DNA from: Rubrivivax sp. | GTDB taxonomy: Bacteria; Pseudomonadota; Gammaproteobacteria; Burkholderiales; Burkholderiaceae_C | Direction: 5' to 3' | DNA: 64,000 nt | Assembly: GCA_016719535.1 (NCBI GenBank) | Contig: JADJYX010000041.1 | Location: 372,001-436,000, forward strand | Shown here: piece by piece, positions 40,380 through 48,294 of the stretch | How the letters are laid out: each line of letters begins with the position of its first letter | Position numbering within the stretch: the stretch's first letter is position 1 | The notes under the pieces: model-generated | Databases searched by the model: none | The model's input: the letters and a program-made list of their open reading frames with translations, nothing else | What the model was told of the DNA's origin: nothing | Translations under genes and position numbers: made by a program

Positions 40380-41198
40380 ATGCTTGCCCACAATCCCTTC
40401 GCCACGCTCACCGGCACGCTGCCGATGAACGCGATGCAGATCTACGTCGTGCTGATGGCGCTGGCGGTGATCGCCGGCACGCTGTTCGACATCGTCCACA
40501 AGGGCAGCGCCCGCTATTTCTTCGCCAACTGGCGCAAGTCCAGCAGCAAGGGCAAGCAGCCGCTGAGCGGCGGCGAGATGGTGTCGCTGGCGGTCAAGAC
40601 CGGCGTCGTGGACGTGCTCGCCTCCGGCGAGTTCTGCAACCCGCGGCGCCGCCTCGCCCACCTGCTGACCATGTACGGCTTCGTGACCTGGATCGTGACG
40701 ACCGTGATCATGGTCTTCGGCCCGGCGACGCCTGCATCGGGCATCGTGCCGATGCTGTGGTGGCTGGGCGGCCTGATGGTCTGCATCGGCGGCTACTGGT
40801 TCTGGTTCTTCATCCGCGTCGATGTCGCTGCCGAGGGAAGGCCGGCGCTGCGCATCATGAAGGCCGACCTGTTCGTCCTGTCGCTGCTGGCGAGCGTCAC
40901 GCTCGGCCTCGTGTGGGCCGCGGCGGGTGGCGGGGTCGGCGTGCTCTTCGCCCTGTATATGCTGGCCACCACGGTGCTGTTCCTCGGCGTGCCGTGGTCC
41001 AAGTTCGCGCACATGTTCTTCAAGCCCGCGGCAGCCTTCGAGAAGCGGGTTTCCAAGGCCAATGGCACGGCCGACAACCTGCCGACGCAGACCCGCGACG
41101 ACCCCGAGCAGCAGCGGCGGCACTCGATGGAGCTGCTGCGCGACGCCCCGATGGACATGGGGCTGGGCATCAAGCGCGAAGCGCCCCGCCACTACTGA
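40380..41198 (+). CDS. aprM: APS reductase membrane anchor (AprM)
   Basis: A 272-aa integral membrane protein with about six helices (MQIYVVLMALAVIAGTLF, LLTMYGFVTWIVTTVIM, MLWWLGGLMVCIGGYWFWFF, LFVLSLLASVTLGLVWAA, LFALYMLATTVLFLGVPW). A cytoplasmic loop has FCNPRRRLAHLLTMYG. AprM is found with aprBA in sulfur-oxidising bacteria and is thought to pass electrons from APS reductase to the quinone pool. The AGGAGAG site is 9 nt before ATG 40380. A role as membrane anchor follows from its position and homology, not from motifs. Confidence 0.9.
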   Translation: MLAHNPFATLTGTLPMNAMQIYVVLMALAVIAGTLFDIVHKGSARYFFANWRKSSSKGKQPLSGGEMVSLAVKTGVVDVLASGEFCNPRRRLAHLLTMYGFVTWIVTTVIMVFGPATPASGIVPMLWWLGGLMVCIGGYWFWFFIRVDVAAEGRPALRIMKADLFVLSLLASVTLGLVWAAAGGGVGVLFALYMLATTVLFLGVPWSKFAHMFFKPAAAFEKRVSKANGTADNLPTQTRDDPEQQRRHSMELLRDAPMDMGLGIKREAPRHY

Positions 41199-41248
41199 TC
41201 ATCCAGCCACCCGCCCGTTTTACCGGAAATCGATAAGGAGCCGAACCC

Positions 41249-41728
41249 ATGCCAACCTTCGTCTACATGACGAGGTGCGACGGATGCGGACATTGCGTCG
41301 ACATCTGCCCGTCGGACATCATGCACATCGACAAGACCTACCGACGTGCCTACAACATCGAGCCCAACATGTGCTGGGAGTGCTACTCCTGCGTGAAGGC
41401 TTGCCCGCAGCATGCGATCGACGTGCGCGGCTATGCCGACTTCGCGCCGCTGGGCCACAGCGTGCGCGTCGACCGCGACGAGCGCAAGGGCACGATCGCC
41501 TGGAGGATCAAGTTCCGCAACGGCACCGAGAAGAGCTTTCTCTCCCCCATCACCACCAAGCCCTGGGGGCAGGCGATCCCGCAGCTGCGCAGCGTTTCCG
41601 GGCCGACCCGCGAGATGCGTGACAGCCAGCTCCTGTACAACGAGCCGAAATACATCCGCCTGGATGACGGCGGGCTGCACACGCTGCAGTCCAATGGTCT
41701 CAAGATGAAGAAAGGCGTGTACTACTGA
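41249..41728 (+). CDS. aprB: Adenylylsulfate reductase beta subunit
   Basis: A 159-aa iron-sulfur protein. Two 4Fe-4S motifs are complete: CDGCGHCVDICP and CWECYSCVKACP; a C-terminal tail of ~90 residues wraps AprA in known structures. It passes electrons between AprA flavin and the membrane. The stop overlaps the aprA start (TGATG at 41726-41730). An AAGGAG site precedes the start. Confidence 0.97.
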   Translation: MPTFVYMTRCDGCGHCVDICPSDIMHIDKTYRRAYNIEPNMCWECYSCVKACPQHAIDVRGYADFAPLGHSVRVDRDERKGTIAWRIKFRNGTEKSFLSPITTKPWGQAIPQLRSVSGPTREMRDSQLLYNEPKYIRLDDGGLHTLQSNGLKMKKGVYY

Positions 41729-43596
41729 TGGCCTACGAAACGATCATCGAGGACGGCATCGACATCCTGGTCGTCGGTGCAGGTCTGGGCGGCACCGGTG
41801 CCGCCTGGGAAGCCCGCTTCTGGGGACAGGACAAGAAGATCGTGATTGCCGAAAAGGCCAATATCGATCGCTCGGGCGCCGTCGCCCAGGGCCTGTACGC
41901 CATCAACTGCTACATGGGCACGCGCTGGGGCGAGAACAAGCCCGAGGACCATGTGCGCTACGCGCGCATCGACCTCATGGGGCTGGTGCGCGAGGACCTG
42001 CTGTTCGACATGGCACGCCATGTCGACTCGACCGTGCACCAGTTCGAGGAGTGGGGCCTGCCGATCATGAAGAACCCCAAGACCGGGCGCTACCTGCGCG
42101 AAGGTCGGTGGCAGATCATGATCCACGGCGAGTCCTACAAGCCCATCGTGGCCGAGGCCGCCAAGAAGTCCGCCGACAAGGTCTTCAACCGCATCTGCGT
42201 CACCCACCTGCTGATGGACGACAGCCGTGAGAACCGGGTGGCCGGGGCGGTCGGCTTCAACGTGCGCACCGGCGACTACCACGTCTTCAAGTCCAAGGCC
42301 GTGATCTGCGGCGCCGGCGGCGCCTCCAACATCTTCAAGCCGCGGTCGGTGGGCGAAGGCTCGGGCCGCACCTGGTATGCGCCCTGGTCGTCGGCGTCGG
42401 CCTACGGGCTGCTGATCGAAGCCGGCGCCAAGATGACGCAGATGGAAAACCGCATCGTGCTGGCGCGGTTCAAGGACGGCTACGGCCCGGTCGGTGCCTA
42501 CTTCCTGCACCTGAAGACCTACACGCAGAACGGCGTCGGCGAGGAATACGAGTCCAAGTGGTTCCCGGAACTGCAGAAGATGGTCGGCAAGGAATACCTG
42601 GATCCGGAAGCGTCCCACCTGACGCACCGGCCGATCCCGACCTGCCTGCGCAACCACGCGCTCATCAGCGAGGTGAATGCCGGCCGCGGCCCCATCCACA
42701 TGATCACGATGCGCGCCTTCCAGGATCCGCACCTGGAAGAGGTCGGCTGGGAGAACTTCCTGGGCATGACGGTCGGCCAGGCGGTCCTGTGGGCCGCCAC
42801 CGACGTGGATCCCAAGAACGAGAACCCCGAGCTGACCACCTCCGAGCCCTACGTGATGGGCTCGCACGCAACCGGCTCGGGCGCCTGGTGCTCGGGCCCC
42901 GAGGACGTCTCGCCGCCCGAATATTTCTGGGGCTACAACCGCATGACCACGGTCGAGGGCCTGTTCGGCGCCGGCGACGCGGTCGGCGGCACGCCGCACG
43001 CCTTCTCGTCGGGCTCGTTCACCGAGGGGCGTCTGGCGGCAAAGGCCGCCTGCAAGTACATCGACGACGGCAAGGCCGAAGGCATCGTCGTGTCGGAGGC
43101 GCAGATCAGCCGCCGCAGGGCGGAGATCTACAAGCCCCTGGAGCACTACCGCACCTACCGCAACGCCATCGTGGCCGGCAGCGTCAACCCGCACTACATC
43201 AACCCCAAGCAGGGCCTCGAGCGTCTGCAGAAGCTGATGGACGAGTATTGCGGCGGCGTGACCGTCAATTACATGACCAACGAGAAGCTGCTGAGCATCG
43301 GCCTCAAGAAGCTCAGGATCATGGAGGAAGACCTCGAGCAGCTGGCCGCCGAGGACATCCACGAACTGCTGCGCGCCTGGGAGCTCAAGCACCGTCATCG
43401 CGCCGCCGAATGCGTCACGCAGCACACGCTGTTCCGCAAGGAGACGCGCTGGCCGGGCTACTACTACCGCGGCGATGCCATGAAGCTGGACGACGAGAAC
43501 TGGCACGTGCTGACCGTCTCGCGCCGCGATCCGCAGACCGGCTACTACACGATGGAGAAGGCGCCCTGCTACCACCTGGTCGGTGCCGATGAATAG
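41728..43596 (+). CDS. aprA: Adenylylsulfate reductase alpha subunit
   Basis: A 622-aa flavoprotein of the fumarate reductase superfamily, the catalytic subunit of APS reductase. FAD-binding Rossmann motif VVGAGLGGTGAAWEARFWG, then SGAVAQGLYAINCYMGTRWGEN; the later GPEDVSPPEYFWGYNRMTTVEGLFGAGDAVGG is an APS reductase hallmark. In oxidisers it makes APS from sulfite and AMP. Full length. Overlaps aprB by one base. Followed by small genes of unknown role. Confidence 0.98.
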   Translation: MAYETIIEDGIDILVVGAGLGGTGAAWEARFWGQDKKIVIAEKANIDRSGAVAQGLYAINCYMGTRWGENKPEDHVRYARIDLMGLVREDLLFDMARHVDSTVHQFEEWGLPIMKNPKTGRYLREGRWQIMIHGESYKPIVAEAAKKSADKVFNRICVTHLLMDDSRENRVAGAVGFNVRTGDYHVFKSKAVICGAGGASNIFKPRSVGEGSGRTWYAPWSSASAYGLLIEAGAKMTQMENRIVLARFKDGYGPVGAYFLHLKTYTQNGVGEEYESKWFPELQKMVGKEYLDPEASHLTHRPIPTCLRNHALISEVNAGRGPIHMITMRAFQDPHLEEVGWENFLGMTVGQAVLWAATDVDPKNENPELTTSEPYVMGSHATGSGAWCSGPEDVSPPEYFWGYNRMTTVEGLFGAGDAVGGTPHAFSSGSFTEGRLAAKAACKYIDDGKAEGIVVSEAQISRRRAEIYKPLEHYRTYRNAIVAGSVNPHYINPKQGLERLQKLMDEYCGGVTVNYMTNEKLLSIGLKKLRIMEEDLEQLAAEDIHELLRAWELKHRHRAAECVTQHTLFRKETRWPGYYYRGDAMKLDDENWHVLTVSRRDPQTGYYTMEKAPCYHLVGADE

Positions 43597-43659
43597 CCAT
43601 CGCGTCAGGCCCGCGGGCGCCCTGCAGGGCCCGGCCGCCGCGGCCACGGAGCGGCGCGC

Positions 43660-44010
43660 GTGAATATCGTCGAACGAACCGACGAAGAGATCCGGGCCAT
43701 GGCCGAGCCGCTGTGGCGCGGCCTGCTCAAGTCCTCCAACGAGGGCAAATACGGCGAGTTCGTCCGCAACTTCTCGAGTTCGCTGGCGCTGGCCATGGAC
43801 CAGGTCGTCGTCAACCACCAGTTCGCCAACAGCGAACTCGCCCGCAACCTGTCGGAGGACTTCGACCCTCTGGGCATCATTCGCCGGGGCGAGCACGTGA
43901 CGGTGCTTTACCGTCAGCGCAGCACCACGAAGAGCGGCGAATGGCTGGGCCGGCTCGTGCTCGGCTACGAGAACGGGCAGGTCAGGATCTTCGCGGCGTC
44001 CATCTTCTGA
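43660..44010 (+). CDS. Hypothetical protein in apr locus (possible NTF2-like fold)
   Basis: A 116-aa cytoplasmic protein starting at GTG 43660, 63 bp after aprA. The helix-rich N-terminus (EEIRAMAEPLWRGLLKSSNEGKYGEFVRNFSSSL) and strand-rich C-terminus (HVTVLYRQRS, GEWLGRLVLGYENGQVRIFAASIF) recall NTF2-like proteins. No catalytic residue, signal peptide or Cys is present. Its place between aprA and a SlyD-like chaperone suggests a role in assembly or stability of the Apr complex, which is inference. I do not recognise the family. Confidence 0.75.
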   Translation: MNIVERTDEEIRAMAEPLWRGLLKSSNEGKYGEFVRNFSSSLALAMDQVVVNHQFANSELARNLSEDFDPLGIIRRGEHVTVLYRQRSTTKSGEWLGRLVLGYENGQVRIFAASIF

Positions 44011-44030
44011 ACGATCGGTTCGAGTTCGGC

Positions 44031-44540
44031 ATGAGTCAAACCATCCAGGACGGCAAGTTTGTCGAGTTGACCTACCGGGTGACCGACAGGAAATCCGGCC
44101 ATGTCCTCACCCGCGTCGATTTTCCCCTGGGCTATGTCCACGGGCACAACGAAGTGCTGGCCCCCTCCGTCCACGGGCAGCTCGAGGGCCGGGCGGCGGG
44201 CGACGTGATCGAGGTGCCGATCGACGGCAACCTGATCTTCGGTCCCCGGGACGAGTCGCTGGTCTTCACCGATCACATCGACAACGTGCCACCGGAGTAC
44301 CGGCAGGTCGGTACCTCCATCCTCATGGAAAGCGACCAGGGCCAGACGCGCAGCTTCATCGTCACGCGCATGGACGACGAGACCTTGACCGTCGACGGCA
44401 ACAACCCCCTGTGCGGCAGGGAGGTCGTCTTCATCCTGGAGGTGCTGTCGGTGCGCGACGCGACCGGCGACGAGATGCAGGCCGGCGGTGCGACCGCGGC
44501 GCAGCCGGATGTCGACCCTTCGCTGCTGAGGGCCGTCTGA
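44031..44540 (+). CDS. SlyD-like FKBP-type peptidyl-prolyl isomerase
   Basis: A 169-aa FKBP-fold protein with the SlyD order: FVELTYRVTDRKSGHVL, FPLGYVHGHNEVLAPSVHGQLEGRAAGDVIEVPI, the IF-domain-like middle, and TLTVDGNNPLCGREVVFILEVL at the end. The His-rich metal-binding tail of E. coli SlyD is absent. Such proteins act as folding helpers, and Ni/Fe delivery is possible. It is 20 bp after the hypothetical gene and is co-directional with apr; similar chaperones occur with cofactor-rich enzymes. Two other FKBPs are not needed nearby, so a dedicated role is plausible. Confidence 0.85.
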   Translation: MSQTIQDGKFVELTYRVTDRKSGHVLTRVDFPLGYVHGHNEVLAPSVHGQLEGRAAGDVIEVPIDGNLIFGPRDESLVFTDHIDNVPPEYRQVGTSILMESDQGQTRSFIVTRMDDETLTVDGNNPLCGREVVFILEVLSVRDATGDEMQAGGATAAQPDVDPSLLRAV

Positions 44541-44575
44541 ACGGCGGCGTCGAATGGCAGCGCATGAATCGCCTG

Positions 44576-44595
44576 GGGTCGCGCGGCTGCGACCC
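44576..44595 (+). terminator. Hairpin after SlyD-like gene
   Basis: GGGTCGC and GCGACCC pair across a 6-nt loop, 35 nt after the SlyD-like stop and 27 nt before the start of the 56-aa gene. No T-run follows. It may separate expression of the small gene from that of the upstream operon. Confidence 0.4.
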
Positions 44596-44622
44596 TGACT
44601 TCAACCCAGGAAGAGGAAGCCC

Positions 44623-44793
44623 ATGAGCGAGCAAAAGAGCGAGCACAAGCCCACCACCAGCGTGCCGGACGGGCAATCGCGGTTCCTGACGACGCGCCAG
44701 ATGCCGCCCAACGAGAAGGGATTCGTGGGCTTCGAAACCATCTGGGAGCCGTTCCAGAAGGAAGCCGAGTACCAGACGCCGAAACAGCCGTAG
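44623..44793 (+). CDS. 56-aa hypothetical protein in apr locus
   Basis: A small protein starting at ATG 44623 with a good site (GAGGAAG, 5 nt upstream). It is polar and charged, with no signal peptide or membrane helix; the core is SRFLTTRQMPPNEKGFVGFE followed by TIWEPFQKEAEYQTPKQP. The codon use looks like a real gene, and the ribosome site, reading frame and position between a SlyD-like and a rhodanese gene support it. Because it is below 60 residues it is easily missed. Function unknown. Confidence 0.65.
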   Translation: MSEQKSEHKPTTSVPDGQSRFLTTRQMPPNEKGFVGFETIWEPFQKEAEYQTPKQP

Positions 44794-44893
44794 GCGCGTC
44801 GACCGCAGGGCCGGCCGACGGCATAAGCATATGAGGTGAATGTCCGACCGCAGCGGTCGCGGCGTCCGACAATGCGCGCCCACGGAGCGCAGC

Positions 44894-45283
44894 ATGGAAC
44901 ATCTGGAGCCCAAGGACGCCTACGCCATCGTCAAGGACAGCCCGAATGCGCTGCTGATCGATTGCCGCACCGAGGTCGAGTTCTATTACGTCGGCCATCC
45001 GACCGATGCGATCAACATCGAGTGGAATACGGCGCCCGACTTCGAACTCAACCCGCACTTCGCCGACCAGGTGCTGCGCATGGCCGGGCGCAAGGACCGC
45101 CAGGTCATCCTCATCTGCCGCAGCGGCAAGCGTTCGGTGGACGCGGGGCTCGAACTCGAGAAGCACGGCTTCACCAACGTCGCCAACGTGCTCGAGGGCT
45201 TCGAGGGCGAGCTCGACGCCGAGCACCACCGCGGCCAGCTCGGCGGCTGGCGCAAGCACGGCCTGCCCTGGCGGCAGGTCTAG
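44894..45283 (+). CDS. Rhodanese-domain sulfurtransferase
   Basis: A 129-aa single-domain rhodanese. The substrate loop is CRSGKRS with the catalytic Cys75 (LICRSGKRS), preceded by LIDCRTEVEFYYVGHPTDAINIEW. It would carry sulfane sulfur as a persulfide. The start at 44894 has GGAG 6 nt upstream; an in-frame ATG at 44840 with GAGGTGA directly before it would add 18 residues. It ends the plus-strand locus and converges with the d1 gene (11-bp gap). In sulfur oxidisers rhodaneses pass sulfur toward the sulfite-forming steps. Confidence 0.9.
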   Translation: MEHLEPKDAYAIVKDSPNALLIDCRTEVEFYYVGHPTDAINIEWNTAPDFELNPHFADQVLRMAGRKDRQVILICRSGKRSVDAGLELEKHGFTNVANVLEGFEGELDAEHHRGQLGGWRKHGLPWRQV

Positions 45284-45294
45284 GAGCGGGGGCG

Positions 45295-47280
45295 TCAGTA
45301 GACCTCTTCGGTCGTGTTGTGCACGTTGAACTTGCCCGTCGGGCTGGCCAGCCCGCCGATGCGCGCGACCTCCTGCAACGTGACCGCATCGAGCACGACG
45401 ACGGCGCCGTCGCTGGCCCAGTCCGACACCCAGACCTGCTTGCCGTCGCGGTCGAACTCGAAGTGCACGGCCTTGCCGGCGCGTGCGACGTCGAAGCAGC
45501 GGTCGATCCGGCCGTCGGCCTTGGCGTAAGCGCAGACCTGGCGCGCGTGCGTCGTGCTCATCGTCATGTCGAAGAGCACCCAAGGCGATTTCGGGTGCGT
45601 CTTCACGAACAGCGACCCCGCCGCCGGCAGCGTCACCTCGCGCACCACCTTCCACGCCACATCGGGTCTTGCCGCCGGGTCGGCGCCGTAGATCGACACC
45701 TTGGGCTCACCCAGGTGAGGCGTGACGTTGACCCAGCCGTATTGCGGATCCAGCCAGTTGGCGCCGCGCCCCGGGTGGGGCGTATCGCCGGTCTCGAAGC
45801 TCGCCGCCTTCTCTCGCCGCTGCATGTCGAAGACCACCATGCGCCTGCTGGCGTTGGCCGCGATCAGCAGGTGGCGTCCGGCCGCGTCCCAGCCGCCGTC
45901 GTGCAGAAAGCGCTCGCCAGCGATTCGCTGCACGAGCGGGAAGCCCGGCTTCGAATAATCGACCAGGGCCAGCCAGCCGCTTTCCTTGAGCGCCAGTGAC
46001 CAGACGGGCTCGCTGCGCAGGCCGAAGATCGACGCCACGCGAACCTCGGGCAGCGTCTGGCCGTCGATGCTGTCCAGCGGCAGGTCGACGCGGGCCAGCG
46101 GTTCGAGTGTCTTGCCGTCGTAGACCACGTACTGCGGCGGCCAGTAGCAGCCTTCGACGAGGTAGCGGTCCTCGTAGCCGGCCATGCGACTGCCCTCGAC
46201 GCTGCGTGCGTCATGGCAGCCCTTGACGCTGGCCACGACATCGGGCGTTGCCGCCCACAGGTCGATCAGGCTGACCAGACCGTCGCGGCCGATGGCGACG
46301 AAGTAGCGCCCCGAGGCCGACGCGCGCAGGATGTGCACCGCAAAACCGACGTCCAGCCGCGCGACGCGCTCGCGACTGGCGCCGTCGAAGATCGAGACCT
46401 TGCTGGCGTCGCGCTCGACGACACCGAAGAAGTTGCGCCAGTCGCGTGCGTGCCGAGGCGCGGTCGGGCGCCGGTCCACCGGCACCGTCAGCCGCCAGCT
46501 CGCCTGGATGGCGCTCATCGAAAGCGCCGGCGGTTCGGGCGGCGGTTGCTGCAGGTAGGCGGCGAGTTGCGCGATCTGCGTCTCGGTGAGCGTGCCGCTC
46601 GTGCCGAAATTGGGCATGCCGCGCGGCGTGCCGTGGCGAATCAGCGCGCCCAGACCGTCGGTCCCGATCCAGCTGGAGCGCGCCTGACCGATGTCCGGGC
46701 CGGTGGCGCCGCCGCGATAGACCCCGTGGCAGCCGGCGCAGCGGTCGAAATAGGTCTGCCGCGCCTGCTCGAAGGCGCTGGCGTCCAGCATCATCGGCGC
46801 GCTGTGCGGCAGTGCGCCGCGCGCATCCTGGCGCTCGAAGAAGGCCAGCAGGTTGTCGATGTCGGACGTGGACAGCCCGTAGTCGGGCATCGTGTAGCCC
46901 CAGGTGCCGAGCAGGCGCTGGCCGTAGGGGGTGGTTCCGATCCAGGCGGCCGGATCGCGCAGGAAGTTGCGCACCCAGTTCGCATTGCTGTTGCGGACAC
47001 TCAGGTCCGGACCGAGGTGGTCGCCGTGACCGAAACTGTGGCAGCCGCTGCAGGTGCGGCGGAACAAGGCCTCGCCGGTGTCCGCATTGGCGGCGCTCAC
47101 CGGTGGCGGTGCGGTTGTCGTCGTGCCGCCGCCGCCGCCGCAGCCCGTGACGAGCAGCAGCGCGGCCGCGACCGCGACCAGCCACCCCGCATGGCGCGTG
47201 CACCGGGTTTTGTCGGCATTCGTCGGAACTGTAGGCGGCGTTGCCGGCTCCTGGCCGCCGCGAGCGACATCGCTTTGCAT
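45295..47280 (-). CDS. Lipoprotein with two c-type haem domains and a cytochrome d1-like propeller
   Basis: A ~661-aa protein. It has a lipobox LLLVTGC followed by Gly-rich linker, then two cytochrome c domains with CSGCHS and CAGCHG haem motifs (distal Met candidates in WGYTMPDYG and RGMPNFG). The rest is an eight-bladed d1-type propeller of NirS/NirN/NirF kind, with the NirS active-site landmarks RFLHDGGWD, TGDTPHPGRGANW and VTPHLGE, containing the two catalytic His and the third His. Normal NirS has one c haem and no lipid anchor. A nitrite, or sulfur-compound, redox role is possible. Start: ATG 47280 or GTG 47325; no clear ribosome site. No nir or d1-biosynthesis genes are in the window. 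Confidence 0.88.
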   Translation of the reverse strand: MQSDVARGGQEPATPPTVPTNADKTRCTRHAGWLVAVAAALLLVTGCGGGGGTTTTAPPPVSAANADTGEALFRRTCSGCHSFGHGDHLGPDLSVRNSNANWVRNFLRDPAAWIGTTPYGQRLLGTWGYTMPDYGLSTSDIDNLLAFFERQDARGALPHSAPMMLDASAFEQARQTYFDRCAGCHGVYRGGATGPDIGQARSSWIGTDGLGALIRHGTPRGMPNFGTSGTLTETQIAQLAAYLQQPPPEPPALSMSAIQASWRLTVPVDRRPTAPRHARDWRNFFGVVERDASKVSIFDGASRERVARLDVGFAVHILRASASGRYFVAIGRDGLVSLIDLWAATPDVVASVKGCHDARSVEGSRMAGYEDRYLVEGCYWPPQYVVYDGKTLEPLARVDLPLDSIDGQTLPEVRVASIFGLRSEPVWSLALKESGWLALVDYSKPGFPLVQRIAGERFLHDGGWDAAGRHLLIAANASRRMVVFDMQRREKAASFETGDTPHPGRGANWLDPQYGWVNVTPHLGEPKVSIYGADPAARPDVAWKVVREVTLPAAGSLFVKTHPKSPWVLFDMTMSTTHARQVCAYAKADGRIDRCFDVARAGKAVHFEFDRDGKQVWVSDWASDGAVVVLDAVTLQEVARIGGLASPTGKFNVHNTTEEVY

Positions 47281-47394
47281 GGCGGTCAGTCTTGACTTGC
47301 CTTGCGCGATGCCGCTTGACGCCACGCAAACACCGGCGTCGCCGGCGTCCGGCCCCGATGGCCGCCGCGCCGCCGGCCCGGCGTCCGGTGCCGA

Positions 47395-48294
47395 TCAGCG
47401 CCGCTTCAGCCCCAGCACCATCACCGTGCCGACGACGACCAGCGCGCCGGCCACCTGGATGGGCGCGATGCGCTGGCCCAGCAGCGCCCAGGCCAGCACC
47501 ATTGCCGCCACGGGCTCGACATTGAGGATGGGCGACGAGCCCACCACGCCCAGCCGGGGCAGCAGCGTGAACATGATCGTGAACGCGGTGCCGTAGAGCA
47601 CGGTCAGCATCACCAGACCCCACCAGCCGGGTGGCGTGTGCGGCAGCCGCAGGCCGCCCTGCGCCTGGGTGACGATCAGCGCCAGCACGCCGACGATGGC
47701 CATCGTCACCGCGCTGCGCAGGCGGCCGTCGATGGCGGCGATCTCGTGCTGCGTGGTCACCATCACGAGGCCGAAGGTGGCCGATGCCAGCAGCGCGAAG
47801 CCGACGCCGGCGCCGATGCGGCTCCACTGCGCCTGCGCGCCCAGCCCCGAGGCGGCGCCGAAAACGTCCAGCGCCAGCGCCAGGCCGACCAGCAGGATGG
47901 GCATGGCGAGGAGTGTGCGGCGGTCGGGGCTGCGGCCGTAGAGCACGCGCGCCCACAGCGCGGTGGCCATCGGCCAGGTGTTGAAGGCCAGCAGCGCCAG
48001 CGCCACCGGCAGCCGCGCCACCGCGGCATACAGCGCCAGGCTCTGCACCGCCACCAGCAGCGAGATGCCCAGCAGCACCCAGCGCTGGCGCGGCGTCATC
48101 GCCCACGGCACGCGCTGCTGCGCAACCAGCGCGCCGACCACCAGCGCGGTGACGGCGCTGCGCAGCGCCACCGCGGTGGCGACGTCGACACCGTCGTTGA
48201 AGGCGAAGCGTGCCGCCACATGGTTGCCGCCGAACATCGTGGCCAGCAACAGCAGCATGACGAAGGCGCGCGGGGAGATCGAGGGTGGGCTCAT
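47395..48294 (-). CDS. EamA/DMT-family transporter
   Basis: A 299-aa inner-membrane protein with ten helices in two EamA repeats; the first (residues ~10-140) contains GGNHVAARFAFNDG and FNTWPMATALWAR, the second (~160-295) ends LLGQRIAPIQVAGALVVVGTVMVLGLKRR. Family members export metabolites and amino acids. It overlaps the end of the CobW gene by 4 bp (48291-48294) and is the last gene of a coupled trio with amidohydrolase and CobW. It lies 115 bp upstream of the d1 gene, same strand, but the link is unclear. Confidence 0.9.
   Translation of the reverse strand: MSPPSISPRAFVMLLLLATMFGGNHVAARFAFNDGVDVATAVALRSAVTALVVGALVAQQRVPWAMTPRQRWVLLGISLLVAVQSLALYAAVARLPVALALLAFNTWPMATALWARVLYGRSPDRRTLLAMPILLVGLALALDVFGAASGLGAQAQWSRIGAGVGFALLASATFGLVMVTTQHEIAAIDGRLRSAVTMAIVGVLALIVTQAQGGLRLPHTPPGWWGLVMLTVLYGTAFTIMFTLLPRLGVVGSSPILNVEPVAAMVLAWALLGQRIAPIQVAGALVVVGTVMVLGLKRR

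Noticed and set aside
45295..47280. Calling this gene nirS
   Set aside because: The d1 His residues are kept, but the second c haem, the lipobox and the lack of nir genes make the name unsafe.
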